Positions 24,469-39,478 of a DNA stretch of 64,000 nt are shown here, in pieces. Position 1 is the stretch's first letter; every line of letters starts with the position of its first letter. Made by a program: the position numbers and the translations under genes. Location of the stretch: assembly GCA_949126835.1 (NCBI GenBank), contig OX421495.1:405001-469000 (forward strand). Direction: 5' to 3'. The notes beneath the pieces were generated by a model that had not been told where the DNA came from, ran no database searches, and saw only the letters and a list, made by a program, of their open reading frames with translations. Source of the DNA: Anisus vortex. Lineage: Eukaryota; Mollusca; Gastropoda; Planorbidae.

Positions 24469-27400
24469 TTATCTGTCAATATCTGTGTTAGTATTTATCT
24501 GTTAATATCTGTGTTAGTATTTATCTGTTAATATCTGTGTTAGTATTTATCTGTTAATATCTGTGTTAGTATTTATCTGTCAATATCTGTGTTAGTATTT
24601 ATCTGTTAATATCTGTGTTAGTATTTATCTGTTAATATCTGTGTTAGTATTTATCTGTCAATATCTGTGTTAGTATTTATCTGTCAATATCTGTTCTGTG
24701 TTAGTATTTATCTGTCAATATCTGTGTTAGTATTTATCTGTCAATATCTGTGTTAGTATTTATCTGTTAATATCTGTGTTAGTATTTATCTGTCAATATC
24801 TGTGTTAGTATTTATCTGCTAATATCTGTGTTAGTATTTATCTGTCAATATCTGTGTTAGTATTTATCTGTCAATATCTGTTCTGTGTTAGTATTTATCT
24901 GTCAATATCTGTTCTGTGTTAGTATTTATCTGTCAATATCTGTTCTGTGTTAGTATTTATCTGTCAATATCTGTTCTGTGTTAGTATTTATCTGTCAATA
25001 TCTGTGTTAGTATTTATCTGTCAATATCTGTGTTAGTATTTATCTGTTAATATCTGTGTTAGTATTTATCTGTCAATATCTGTGTTAGTATTTATCTGTC
25101 AATATCTGTTCTGTGTTAGTATTTATCTGTCAATATCTGTGTTAGTATTTATCTGTAAATATCTGTTCTGTGTTAGTATTTATCTGTCAATATCTGTTCT
25201 GTGTTAGTATTTATCTGTCAATATCTGTTCTGTGTTAGTATTTATCTGTCAATATCTGTTCTGTGTTAGTATTTATCTGTCAATATCTGTGTTAGTATTT
25301 ATCTGTCAATATCTGTTCTGTGTTAGTATTTATCTGTCAATATCTGTGTTAGTATTTATCTGTCAATATCTGTGTTAGTATTTATCTGTCAATATCTGTG
25401 TTAGTATTTATCTGTCAATATCTGTTCTGTGTTAGTATTTATCTGTCAATATCTGTTCTGTGTTAGTATTTATCTGTCAATATCTGTTCTGTGTTAGTAT
25501 TTATCTGTCAATATCTGTGTTAGTATTTATCTGTCAATATCTGTGTTAGTATTTATCTGTCAATATCTGTTCTGTGTTAGTATTTATCTGTCAATATCTG
25601 TTCTGTGTTAGTATTTATCTGTCAATATCTGTTCTGTGTTAGTATTTATCTGTCAATATCTGTTCTGTGTTAGTATTTATCTGTCAATATCTGTGTTAGT
25701 ATTTATCTGTCAATATCTGTGTTAGTATTTATCTGTCAATATCTGTGTTAGTATTTATCTGTCAATATCTGTTCTGTGTTAGTATTTATCTGTCAATATC
25801 TGTTCTGTGTTAGTATTTATCTGTCAATATCTGTTCTGTGTTAGTATTTATCTGTTAATATCTGTGTTAGTATTTATCTGTTAATATCTGTGTTAGTATT
25901 TATCTGTCAATATCTGTGTTAGTATTTATCTGTCAATATCTGTTCTGTGTTAGTATTTATCTGTTAATATCTGTGTAAGTATTTATCTGTTAATATCTGT
26001 GTTAGTATTTATCTGTTAATATCTGTGTTAGTATTTATCTGTTAATATCTGTGTTAGTATTTATCTGTTAATATCTGTGTTAGTATTTATCTGTCAATAT
26101 CTGTGTTAGTATTTATCTGTTAATATTTGTGTTAGTATTTATCTGTTAATATCTGTGTTAGTATTTATCTGTCAATATCTGTGTTAGTATTTATCTGTTA
26201 ATATCTGTGTTAGTATTTATCTGTTAATATCTGTGTTAGTATTTATCTGTTAATATCTGTGTTAGTATTTATCTGTCAATATCTGTGTTAGTATTTATCT
26301 GTCAATATCTGTTCTGTGTTAGTATTTATCTGTAAATATCTGTTCTGTGTTAGTATTTATCTGTCAATATCTGTTCTGTGTTAGTATTTATCTGTCAATA
26401 TCTGTGTTAGTATTTATCTGTCAATATCTGTGTTAGTATTTATCTGTTAATATCTGTGTTAGTATTTATCTGTCAATATCTGTTCTGTGTTAGTATTTAT
26501 CTGTCAATATCTGTTCTGTGTTAGTATTTATCTGTCAATATCTGTTCTGTGTTAGTATTTATCTGTCAATATCTGTTCTGTGTTAATATTTATCTGTCAA
26601 TATCTGTTCTGTGTTAGTATTTATCTGTCAATATCTGTTCTGTGTTAGTATTTATCTGTCAATATCTGTTCTGTGTTAGTATTTATCTGTCAATATCTGT
26701 TCTGTGTTAGTATTTATCTGTCAATATCTGTGTTAGTATTTATCTGGTAATATCTGTGTTAGTATTTATCTGTCAATATCTGTGTTAGTATTTATCTGTT
26801 AATATCTGTGTTAGTATTTATCTGTTAATATCTGTGTTAGTATTTATCTGTCAATATCTGTTCTGTGTTAGTATTTATCTGTCAATATCTGTGTTAGTTT
26901 TTATCTGTTAATATCTGTTCTGTGTTAGTATTTATCTGTCAATATCTGTTCTGTGTTAGTATTTATCTGTCAATATCTGTGTTAGTATTTATCTGTTAAT
27001 ATCTGTGTTAGTATTTATCTGTTAATATCTGTGTTAGTATTTATCTGTTAATATCTGTTCTGTGTTAGTATTTATCTGTCAATATCTGTTCTGTGTTAGT
27101 ATTTATCTGTCAATATCTGTTGTGTTAGTATTTATCTGTTAATATCTGTGTTAGTATTTATCTGTTAATATCTGTGTTAGTATTTATCTGTCAATATCTG
27201 TTCTGTGTTAGTATTTATCTGTCAATATCTGTGTTAGTATTTATCTGTTAATATCTGTGTTAGTATTTATCTGTCAATATCTGTGTTAGTATTTATCTGT
27301 CAATATCTGTGTTAGTATTTATCTGTTAATATCTGTGTTAGTATTTATCTGTTAATATCTGTGTTAGTATTTATCTGTCAATATCTGTGTTAGTATTTAT

Positions 27401-30400
27401 CTGTCAATATCTGTGTTAGTATTTATCTGTCAATATCTGTGTTAGTATTTATCTGTTAATATCTGTGTTAGTATTTATCTGTTAATATCTGTGTTAGTAT
27501 TTATCTGTCAATATCTGTTCTGTGTTAGTATTTATCTGTCAATATCTGTGTTAGTATTTATCTGTTAATATCTGTGTTAGTATTTATCTGTCAATATCTG
27601 TGTTAGTATTTATCTGTTAATATCTGTTCTGTGTTAGTATTTATCTGTCAATATCTGTGTTAGTATTTATCTGTCAATATCTGTGTTAGTATTTATCTGT
27701 TAATATATGTGTTAGTATTTATCTGTTAATATCTGTGTTAGTATTTATCTGTTAATATCTGTGTTAGTATTTATCTGTCAATATCTGTTCTGTGTTAGTA
27801 TTTATCTGTCAATATCTGTGTTAGTATTTATCTGTCAATATCTGTGTTAGTATTTATCTGTTAATATCTGTGTTAGTATTTATCTGTCAATATCTGTGTT
27901 AGTATTTATCTGTCAATATCTGTGTTAGTATTTATCTGTTAATATCTGTGTTAGTATTTATCTGTCAATATCTGTGTTAGTATTGATCTGTCAATATATG
28001 TGTTAGTATTTATCTGTTAATATCTGTGTTAGTATTTATCTGTCAATATCTGTGTTAGTATTTATCTGTCAATATCTGTGTTAGTATTTATCTGTCAATA
28101 TCTATGTTAGTATTTATCTGTTAATATCTGTGTTAGTATTTATCTGTCAATATCTGTGTTAGTATTTATCTGTCAATATCTGTGTTAGTATTTATCTGTT
28201 AATATCTGTGTTAGTATTTATCTGTCAATATCTGTGTTAGTATTTATCTGTCAATATCTGTGTTAGTATTTATCTGTTAATATCTGTGTTAGTATTTATC
28301 TGTCAATACCTGTGTTAGTATTTATCTGTTAATATCTGTGTTAGTATTTATCTGTTAATATCTGTGTTAGTATTTATCTGTCAATATCTGTGTTAGTATT
28401 TATCTGTTAATATCTGTGTTAGTATTTATCTGTCAATATCTGTGTTAGTATTTATCTGTTAATATCTGTGTTAGTATTTATCTGTCAATATCTGTTCTGT
28501 GTTTGTATTTATCTGTCAATATCTGTGTTAGTATTTATCTGTTAATATCTGTGTTAGTATTTATCTGTTAATATCTGTGTTAGTATTTTTCTGTTAATAT
28601 CTGTGTTAGTATTTATCTGTCAATATCTGTTCTGTGTTAGTATTTTTCTGTCAATATCTGTGTTAGTATTTATCTGTTAATATCTGTGTTAGTATTTATC
28701 TGTCAATATCTGTGTTAGTATTTATCTGTCAATATCTGTTCTGTGTTAGTATTTATCTGTCAATATCTGTGTTAGTATTTATCTGTCAATATCTGTGTTA
28801 GTATTTATCTGTTAATATCTGTGTTAGTATTTATCTGTCAATATCTGTTCTGTGTTAGTATTTATCTGTCAATATCTGTTCTGTGTTAGTATTTATCTGT
28901 CAATATCTGTGTTAGTATTTATCTGTCAATATCTGTGTTAGTATTTAACTGTTAATATCTGTGTTAGTATTTATCTGTTAATATCTGTTTTGTGTTAGTA
29001 TTTATCTGTCAATATCTGTGTTAGTATTTATCTGTTAATATCTGTGTTAGTATTTATCTGTCAATATCTGTGTTAGTATTTATCTGTCAATATCTGTTCT
29101 GTGTTAGTATTTATCTGTCAATATCTGTGTTAGTATTTATCTGTCAATATTTGTGTTAGTATTTATCTGTTAATATCTGTGTTAGTATTTATCTGTCAAT
29201 ATCTGTTCTGTGTTAGTATTTATCTGTCAATATCTGTGTTAGTATTTATCTGTCAATATCTGTGTTAGTATTTATCTGTCAATATCTGTGTTAGTATTTA
29301 TCTGTCAATATCTGTGTTAGTGTTTATCTGTCAATATCTGTTCTGTGTTAGTATTTATCTGTCAATATCTGTTCTGTGTTAGTATTTATCTGTCAATATC
29401 TGTTCTGTGTTAGTATTTATCTGTCAATATCTGTGTTAGTATTTATCTGTTAATATCTGTGTTAGTATTTATCTGTTAATATCTGTGTTAGTATTTATCT
29501 GTCAATATCTGTTCTGTGTTAGTATTTATCTGTCAATATCTGTGTTAGTATTTATCTGTTAATATCTGTGTTAGTATTTATCTGTCAATATCTGTGTTAG
29601 TATTTATCTGTCAATATCTGTTCTGTGTTAGTATTTATCTGTCAATATCTGTGTTAGTATTTATCTGTCAATATCTGTGTTAGTATTTATCTGTTAATAT
29701 CTGTGTTAGTATTTATCTGTCAATATCTGTTCTGTGTTAGTATTTATCTGTCAATATCTGTTCTGTGTTAGTATTTATCTGTCAATATCTGTTCTGTGTT
29801 AGTATTTATCTGTCAATATCTGTGTTAGTATTTATCTGTCAATATCTGTGTTAGTATTTATCTGTCAATATCTGTTCTGTGTTAGTATTTATCTGTCAAT
29901 ATCTGTTCTGTGTTAGTATTTATCTGTCAATATCTGTGTTAGTATTTATCTGTCAATATCTGTGTTAGTATTTATCTGTTAATATCTGTGTTAGTATTTA
30001 TCTGTCAATATCTGTTCTGTGTTAGTATTTATCTGTCAATATCTGTTCTGTGTTAGTATTTATCTGTCAATATCTGTGTTAGTATTTATCTGTTAATATC
30101 TGTGTTAGTATTTATCTGTCAATATCTGTGTTAGTATTTATCTGTTAATATCTGTGTTAGTATTTATCTGTTAATATCTGTGTTAGTATTTATCTGTCAA
30201 TATCTGTTCTGTGTTAGTATTTATCTGTTAATATCTGTGTTAGTATTTATCTGTTAATATCTGTGTTAGTATTTATCTGTCAATATCTGTGTTAGTATTT
30301 ATCTGTCAATATCTGTTCTGTGTTAGTATTTATCTGTCAATATCTATGTTAGTATTTATCTGTCAATATCTGTGTTAGTATTTATCTGTCAATATCTGTG

Positions 30401-33400
30401 TTAGTATTTATCTGTCAATATCTGTGTTAGTATTTATCTGTCAATATCTGTTCTGTGTTAGTATTTATCTGTCAATATCTGTGTTAGTATTTATCTGTTA
30501 AAATCTGTGTTAGTATTTATCTGTCAATATCTGTGTTAGTATTTATCTGTCAATATCTGTTCTGTGTTAGTATTTATCTGTCAATATCTGTGTTAGTATT
30601 TATCTGTCAATATCTGTGTTAGTATTTATCTGTTAATATCTGTGTTAGTATTTATCTGTCAATATCTGTTCTGTGTTAGTATTTATCTGTCAATATCTGT
30701 TCTGTGTTAGTATTTATCTGTCAATATCTGTGTTAGTATTGATCTGTTAATATCTGTGTTAGTATTTATCTGTCAATATCTGTGTTAGTATTTATCTGTC
30801 AATATCTGTGTTAGTATTTATCTGTCAATATCTGTGTTAGTATTTATCTGTTAATATCTGTGTTAGTATTTATCTGTCAATATCTGTGTTAGTATTTATC
30901 TGTCAATATTTGTTCTGTGTTAGTATTTATCGGTCAATATCTGTGTTAGTATTTATCTGTCAATATCTGTGTTAGTATTTATCTGTTAATATCTGTGTTA
31001 GTATTTATCTGTCAATATCTGTTATGTGTTAGTATTTATCTGTCAATATCTGTGTTAGTATTTATCTGTTAATATATGTGTTAGTATTTATCTGTCAATA
31101 TCTGTTCTGTGTTAGTATTTATCTGTCAATATCTGTGTTAGTATTTATCTGTCAATATCTGTGTTAGTATTTATCTGTCAATATCTGTGTTAGTATTTAT
31201 CTGTCAATATCTGTGTTAGTATTTATCTGTTCGTATCTGTGTTAGTATTTATCTGTTAATATCTGTGTTAGTATTTATCTGTCAATATCTGTTCTGTGTT
31301 AGTATTTATCTGTCAATATCTGTGTTAGTATTTATCTGTTAATATCTGTGTTAGTATTTATCTGTCAATATCTGTGTTAGTATTTATCTGTCAATATCTG
31401 TTCTGTGTTAGTATTTATCTGTCAATATCTGTGTTAGTATTTATCTGTCAATATCTGTGTTAGTATTTATCTGTTAATATCTGTGTTAGTATTTATCTGT
31501 CAATATCTGTTCTGTGTTAGTATTTATCTGTCAATATATGTTCTGTGTTAGTATTTATCTGTCAATATCTGTTCTGTGTTAGTATTTATCTGTCAATATC
31601 TGTGTTAGTATTTATCTGTCAATATCTGTGTTAGTATTTATCTGTCAATATCTGTTCTGTGTTAGTATTTATCTGTCAATATATGTTCTGTGTTAGTATT
31701 TATCTGTCAATATCTGTTCTGTGTTAGTATTTATCTGTCAATATCTGTGTTAGTATTTATCTGTCAATATCTGTGTTAGTATTTATCTGTTAATATCTGT
31801 GTTAGTATTTATCTGTCAATATCTGTTCTGTGTTAGTATTTATCTGTCAATATCTGTTCTGTGTTAGTATTTATCTGTCAATATCTGTGTTAGTATTTAT
31901 CTGTTAATATCTGTGTTAGTATTTATCTGTCAATATCTGTGTTAGTATTTATCTGTTAATATCTGTGTTAGTATTTATCTGTTAATATCTGTGTTAGTAT
32001 TTATCTGTCAATATCTGTTCTGTGTTAGTATTTATCTGTTAATATCTGTGTTAGTATTTATCTGTTAATATCTGTGTTAGTATTTATCTGTCAATATCTG
32101 TGTTAGTATTTATCTGTCAATATCTGTTCTGTGTTAGTATTTATCTGTCAATATCTATGTTAGTATTTATCTGTCAATATCTGTGTTAGTATTTATCTGT
32201 CAATATCTGTGTTAGTATTTATCTGTCAATATCTGTGTTAGTATTTATCTGTCAATATCTGTTCTGTGTTAGTATTTATCTGTCAATATCTGTGTTAGTA
32301 TTTATCTGTTAATATCTGTGTTAGTATTTATCTGTCAATATCTGTGTTAGTATTTATCTGTCAATATCTGTTCTGTGTTAGTATTTATCTGTCAATATCT
32401 GTGTTAGTATTTATCTGTCAATATCTGTGTTAGTATTTATCTGTTAATATCTGTGTTAGTATTTATCTGTCAATATCTGTTCTGTGTTAGTATTTATCTG
32501 TCAATATCTGTTCTGTGTTAGTATTTATCTGTCAATATCTGTGTTAGTATTGATCTGTTAATATCTGTGTTAGTATTTATCTGTCAATATCTGTGTTAGT
32601 ATTTATCTGTCAATATCTGTGTTAGTATTTATCTGTCAATATCTGTGTTAGTATTTATCTGTTAATATCTGTGTTAGTATTTATCTGTCAATATCTGTGT
32701 TAGTATTTATCTGTCAATATCTGTTCTGTGTTAGTATTTATCGGTCAATATCTGTGTTAGTATTTATCTGTCAATATCTGTGTTAGTATTTATCTGTTAA
32801 TATCTGTGTTAGTATTTATCTGTCAATATCTGTTATGTGTTAGTATTTATCTGTCAATATCTGTGTTAGTATTTATCTGTTAATATATGTGTTAGTATTT
32901 ATCTGTCAATATCTGTTCTGTGTTAGTATTTATCTGTCAATATCTGTGTTAGTATTTATCTGTCAATATCTGTGTTAGTATTTATCTGTCAATATCTGTG
33001 TTAGTATTTATCTGTCAATATCTGTGTTAGTATTTATCTGTTAATATCTGTGTTAGTATTTATCTGTCAATATCTGTGTTAGTATTTATCTGTCAATATC
33101 TGTTCTGTGTTAGTATTTATCGGTCAATATCTGTGTTAGTATTTATCTGTCAATATCTGTGTTAGTATTTATCTGTTAATATCTGTGTTAGTATTTATCT
33201 GTCAATATCTGTTATGTGTTAGTATTTATCTGTCAATATCTGTGTTAGTATTTATCTGTTAATATATGTGTTAGTATTTATCTGTCAATATCTGTTCTGT
33301 GTTAGTATTTATCTGTCAATATCTGTGTTAGTATTTATCTGTCAATATTTGTGTTAGTATTTATCTGTTAATATCTGTGTTAGTATTTATCTGTCAATAT

Positions 33401-36400
33401 CTGTTATGTGTTAGTATTTATCTGTCAATATCTTTGTTAGTATTTATCTGTCAATATCTGTGTTAGTATTTATCTGTCAATATCTGTTCTGTGTTAGTAT
33501 TTATCTGTCAATATCTGTGTTAGTATTTATCTGTCAATATCTGTGTTAGTATTTATCTGTCAATATCTGTGTTAGTATTTATCTGTCAATATCTGTGTTA
33601 GTATTTATCTGTCAATATCTGTGTTAGTATTTATCTGTCAATATCTGTGTTAGTATTTATCTGTTAATATCTGTGTTAGTATTTATCTGTCAATATCTGT
33701 TCTGTGTTAGTATTTATCTGTCAATATCTGTGTTAGTATTTATCTGTCAATATCTGTGTTAGTATTTATCTGTCAATATCTGTGTTAGTATTTATCTGTC
33801 AATATCTGTGTTAGTATTTATCTGTTAATATCTGTGTTAGTATTTATCTGTCAATATCTGTTCTGTGTTAGTATTTATCTGTCAATATCTGTTCTGTGTT
33901 AGTATTTATCTGTCAATATATGTTCTGTGTTAGTATTTATCTGTCAATATCTGTTCTGTGTTAGTATATATCTGTCAATATCTGTTCTGTGTTAGTATTT
34001 ATCTGTCAATATCTGTTCTGTGTTAGTATTTATCTGTCAATATCTGTTCTGTGTTAGTATTTATCTGTCAATATCTGTTCTGTGTTAGTATTTATCTGTC
34101 AATATCTGTGTTAGTATTTATCTGGTAATATCTGTGTTAGTATTTATCTGTCAATATCTGTGTTAGTATTTATCTGTTAATATCTGTGTTAGTATTTATC
34201 TGTTAATATCTGTGTTAGTATTTATCTGTCAATATCTGTTCTGTGTTAGTATTTATCTGTCAATATCTGTGTTAGTTTTTATCTGTTAATATCTGTTCTG
34301 TGTTAGTATTTATCTGTCAATATCTGTTCTGTGTTAGTATTTATCTGTCAATATCTGTGTTAGTATTTATCTGTTAATATCTGTGTTAGTATTTATCTGT
34401 TAATATCTGTGTTAGTATTTATCTGTTAATATCTGTGTTAGTATTTATCTGTCAATATCTGTTCTGTGTTAGTATTTATCTGTCAATATCTGTGTTAGTA
34501 TTTATCTGTTAATATCTGTGTTAGTATTTATCTGTCAATATCTGTGTTAGTATTTATCTGTCAATATCTGTGTTAGTATTTATCTGTTAATATCTGTGTT
34601 AGTATTTATCTGTTAATATCTGTGTTAGTATTTATCTGTCAATATCTGTGTTAGTATTTATCTGTCAATATCTGTGTTAGTATTTATCTGTCAATATCTG
34701 TGTTAGTATTTATCTGTTAATATCTGTGTTAGTATTTATCTGTTAATATCTGTGTTAGTATTTATCTGTCAATATCTGTTCTGTGTTAGTATTTATCTGT
34801 CAATATCTGTGTTAGTATTTATCTGTTAATATCTGTGTTAGTATTTATCTGTCAATATCTGTGTTAGTATTTATCTGTCAATATCTGTGTTAGTATTTAA
34901 CTGTTAATATCTGTGTTAGTATTTATCTGTCAATATCTGTGTTAGTATTAATCTGTTAATATCTGTGTTAGTATTTATCTGTTAATATCTGTGTTAGTAT
35001 TTATCTGTTAATATCTGTGTTAGTATTTATCTGTCAATATCTGTTCTGTGTTAGTATTTATCTGTCAATATCTGTGTTAGTATTTATCTGTCAATATCTG
35101 TGTTAGTATTTATCTGTTAATATCTGTGTTAGTATTTATCTGTCAATATCTGTGTTAGTATTTATCTGTCAATATCTGTGTTAGTATTTATCTGTTAATA
35201 TCTGTGTTAGTATTTATCTGTCAATATCTGTGTTAGTATTTATCTGTCAATATCTGTGTTAGTATTTATCTGTTAATATCTGTGTTAGTATTTATCTGTC
35301 AATATCTGTGTTAGTATTTATCTGTCAATATCTGTGTTAGTATTTATCTGTTAATATCTGTGTTAGTATTTATCTGTCAATATCTGTGTTAGTATTTATC
35401 TGTTAATATCTGTGTTAGTATTTATCTGTTAATATCTGTGTTAGTATTTATCTGTCAATATCTGTGTTAGTATTTATCTGTTAATATCTGTGTTAGTATT
35501 TATCTGTCAATATCTGTGTTAGTATTTATCTGTTAATATCTGTGTTAGTATTTATCTGTTAATATCTGTGTTAGTATTTATCTGTCAATATCTGTGTTAG
35601 TATTTATCTGTTAATATCTGTGTTAGTATTTATCTGTCAATATCTGTGTTAGTATTTATCTGTTAATATCTGTGTTAGTATTTATCTGTCAATATCTGTT
35701 CTGTGTTAGTATTTATCTGTCAATATCTGTGTTAGTATTTATCTGTTAATAGCTGTGTTAGTATTTATCTGTTAATATCTGTGTTAGTATTTATCTGTTA
35801 ATATCTGTGTTAGTATTTTTCTGTTAATATCTGTGTTAGTATTTATCTGTCAATATCTGTTCTGTGTTAGTATTTATCTGTCAATATCTGTGTTAGTATT
35901 TATCTGTTAATATCTGTGTTAGTATTTATCTGTCAATATCTGTGTTAGTATTTATCTGTTAATATCTGTGTTAGTATTTATCTGTCAATATCTGTGTTAG
36001 TATTTAACTGTCAATATCTGTGTTAGTATTTATCTGTTAATATCTGTTCTGTGTTAGTATTTATCTGTCAATATCTGTGTTAGTATTTATCTGTTAATAT
36101 CTGTGTTAGTATTTATCTGTCAATATCTGTGTTAGTATTTATCTGTCAATATCTGTTCTGTGTTAGTATTTATCTGTCAATATCTGTGTTAGTATTTATC
36201 TGTCAATATTTGTGTTAGTATTTATCTGTTAATATCTGTGTTAGTATTTATCTGTCAATATCTGTTCTGTGTTAGTATTTATCTGTCAATATCTGTGTTA
36301 GTATTTATCTGTCAATATCTGTGTTAGTATTTATCTGTCAATATCTGTGTTAGTATTTATCTGTCAATATCTGTGTTAGTGTTTATCTGTCAATATCTGT

Positions 36401-39342
36401 TCTGTGTTAGTATTTATCTGTCAATATCTGTTCTGTGTTAGTATTTATCTGTCAATATCTGTTCTGTGTTAGTATTTATCTGTCAATATCTGTTCTGTGT
36501 TAGTATTTATCTGTCAATATCTGTTCTGTGTTAGTATTTATCTGTCAATATCTGTGTTAGTATTTATCTGTTAATATCTGTGTTAGTATTTATCTGTTAA
36601 TATCTGTGTTAGTATTTATCTGTCAATATCTGTGTTAGTATTTATCTGTTAATATCTGTGTTAGTATTTATCTGTCAATATCTGTGTTAGTATTTATCTG
36701 TCAATATCTGTTCTGTGTTAGTATTTATCTGTCAATATCTGTGTTAGTATTTATCTGTCAATATTTGTGTTAGTATTTATCTGTTAATATCTGTGTTAGT
36801 ATTTATCTGTCAATATCTGTTCTGTGTTAGTATTTATCTGTCAATATCTGTGTTAGTATTTATCTGTCAATATCTGTGTTAGTATTTATCTGTCAATATC
36901 TGTGTTAGTATTTATCTGTCAATATCTGTGTTAGTGTTTATCTGTCAATATCTGTTCTGTGTTAGTATTTATCTGTCAATATCTATTCTGTGTTAGTATT
37001 TATCTGTCAATATCTGTTCTGTGTTAGTATTTATCTGTCAATATCTGTTCTGTGTTAGTATTTATCTGTCAATATCTGTGTTAGTATTTATCTGTTAATA
37101 TCTGTGTTAGTATTTATCTGTTAATATCTGTGTTAGTATTTATCTGTCAATATCTGTTCTGTGTTAGTATTTATCTGTCAATATCTGTGTTAGTATTTAT
37201 CTGTTAATATCTGTGTTAGTATTTATCTGTCAATATCTGTGTTAGTATTTATCTGTCAATATCTGTTCTGTGTTAGTATTTATCTGTCAATATCTGTGTT
37301 AGTATTTATCTGTCAATATCTGTGTTAGTATTTATCTGTTAATATCTGTGTTAGTATTTATCTGTCAATATCTGTTCTGTGTTAGTATTTATCTGTCAAT
37401 ATCTGTTCTGTGTTAGTATTTATCTGTCAATATCTGTTCTGTGTTAGTATTTATCTGTCAATATCTGTTCTGTGTTAGTATTTATCTGTCAATATCTGTG
37501 TTAGTATTTATCTGTCAATATCTGTGTTAGTATTTATCTGTCAAAATCTGTTCTGTGTTAGTATTTATCTGTCAATATCTGTTCTGTGTTAGTATTTATC
37601 TGTCAATATCTGTTCTGTGTTAGTATTTATCTGTCAATATCTGTGTTAGTATTTATCTGTTAATATCTGTGTTAGTATTTATCTGTCAATATCTGTGTTA
37701 GTATTTATCTGTTAATATCTGTGTTAGTATTTATCTGTTAATATCTGTGTTAGTATTTATCTGTCAATATCTGTTCTGTGTTAGTATTTATCTGTTAATA
37801 TCTGTGTTAGTATTTATCTGTTAATATCTGTGTTAGTATTTATCTGTCAATATCTGTGTTAGTATTTATCTGTCAATATCTGTTCTGTGTTAGTATTTAT
37901 CTGTCAATATCTGTGTTAGTATTTATCTGTCAATATCTGTGTTAGTATTTATCTGTCAATATCTGTGTTAGTATTTATCTGTCAATATCTGTGTTAGTAT
38001 TTATCTGTCAATATCTGTTCTGTGTTAGTATTTATCTGTCAATATCTGTGTTAGTATTTATCTGTTAATATCTGTGTTAGTATTTATCTGTCAATATCTG
38101 TGTTAGTATTTATCTGTCAATATCTGTTCTGTGTTAGTATTTATCTGTCAATATCTGTGTTAGTATTTATCTGTCAATATCTGTGTTAGTATTTATCTGT
38201 TAATATCTGTGTTAGTATTTATCTGTCAATATCTGTTCTGTGTTAGTATTTATCTGTCAATATCTGTTCTGTGTTAGTATTTATCTGTCAATATCTGTGT
38301 TAGTATTGATCTGTTAATATCTGTGTTAGTATTTATCTGTCAATATCTGTGTTAGTATTTATCTGTCAATATCTGTGTTAGTATTTATCTGTCAATATCT
38401 GTGTTAGTATTTATCTGTTAATATCTGTGTTAGTATTTATCTGTCAATATCTGTGTTAGTATTTATCTGTCAATATCTGTTCTGTGTTAGTATTTATCGG
38501 TCAATATCTGTGTTAGTATTTATCTGTCAATATCTGTGTTAGTATTTATCTGTTAATATCTGTGTTAGTATTTATCTGTCAATATCTGTTATGTGTTAGT
38601 ATTTATCTGTCAATATCTGTGTTAGTATTTATCTGTTAATATATGTGTTAGTATTTATCTGTCAATATCTGTTCTGTGTTAGTATTTATCTGTCAATATC
38701 TGTGTTAGTATTTATCTGTCAATATTTGTGTTAGTATTTATCTGTTAATATCTGTGTTAGTATTTATCTGTCAATATCTGTTATGTGTTAGTATTTATCT
38801 GTCAATATCTTTGTTAGTATTTATCTGTCAATATCTTTGTTAGTATTTATCTGTCAATATCTGTGTTAGTATTTATCTGTCAATATCTGTGTTAGTATTT
38901 ATCTGTCAATATCTGTGTTAGTATTTATCTGTCAATATCTGTGTTAGTATTTATCTGTCAATATCTGTGTTAGTATTTATCTGTTAATATCTGTTATGTG
39001 TTAGTATTTATCTGTCAATATCTGTGTTAGTATTTATCTGTTAATATCTGTGTTAGTATTTATCTGTTAATATCTGTGTTAGTATTTATCTGTCAATATC
39101 TGTTCTGTGTTAGTATTTATCTGTCAATATCTGTGTTAGTATTTATCTGTCAATATCTGTGTTAGTATTTATCTGTCAATATCTGTGTTAGTATTTATCT
39201 GTCAATATCTGTGTTAGTATTTATCTGTTAATATCTGTGTTAGTATTTATCTGTCAATATCTGTTCTGTGTTAGTATTTATCTGTCAATATCTGTTCTGT
39301 GTTAGTATTTATCTGTCAATATCTGTGTTAGTATTTATCTGT
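24469..39342. repeat. 14.9-kb satellite of 26-bp and 31-bp units, roughly 530 copies
   Basis: The basic unit is gtatttatctgttaatatct followed by gtgtta (26 bp). A longer form has an extra tctgt before gtgtta (31 bp), itself a 5-bp duplication. A second two-state position is ctgttaat versus ctgtcaat. Rare private variants recur at fixed offsets: 1,811 bp (30741/32552, 30931/32742, 31021/32832), 379 bp (32742/33121), 5,756 bp (32552/38308) and 7,378 bp (26741/34119). Large blocks were therefore copied within the array. Copy number is estimated by dividing length by mean unit size. Confidence 0.98.
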
Positions 39343-39478
39343 TTTACTTATTTTAATTCAACGTCGCATTTGTCGTTTGCAGAAAATCTATTAATAGCAC
39401 TTTCTCTAGATTCGGTAATGACTTTTAGACTCTGCATCTAGTAAAAAATTATTTATCTAATAGAAAATAAATTTGTGT

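Noticed and set aside
24469..39342. Telomeric or centromeric array
   Set aside because: The unit is not a telomere repeat, and nothing in the sequence marks a centromere; only a cytological test could tell.
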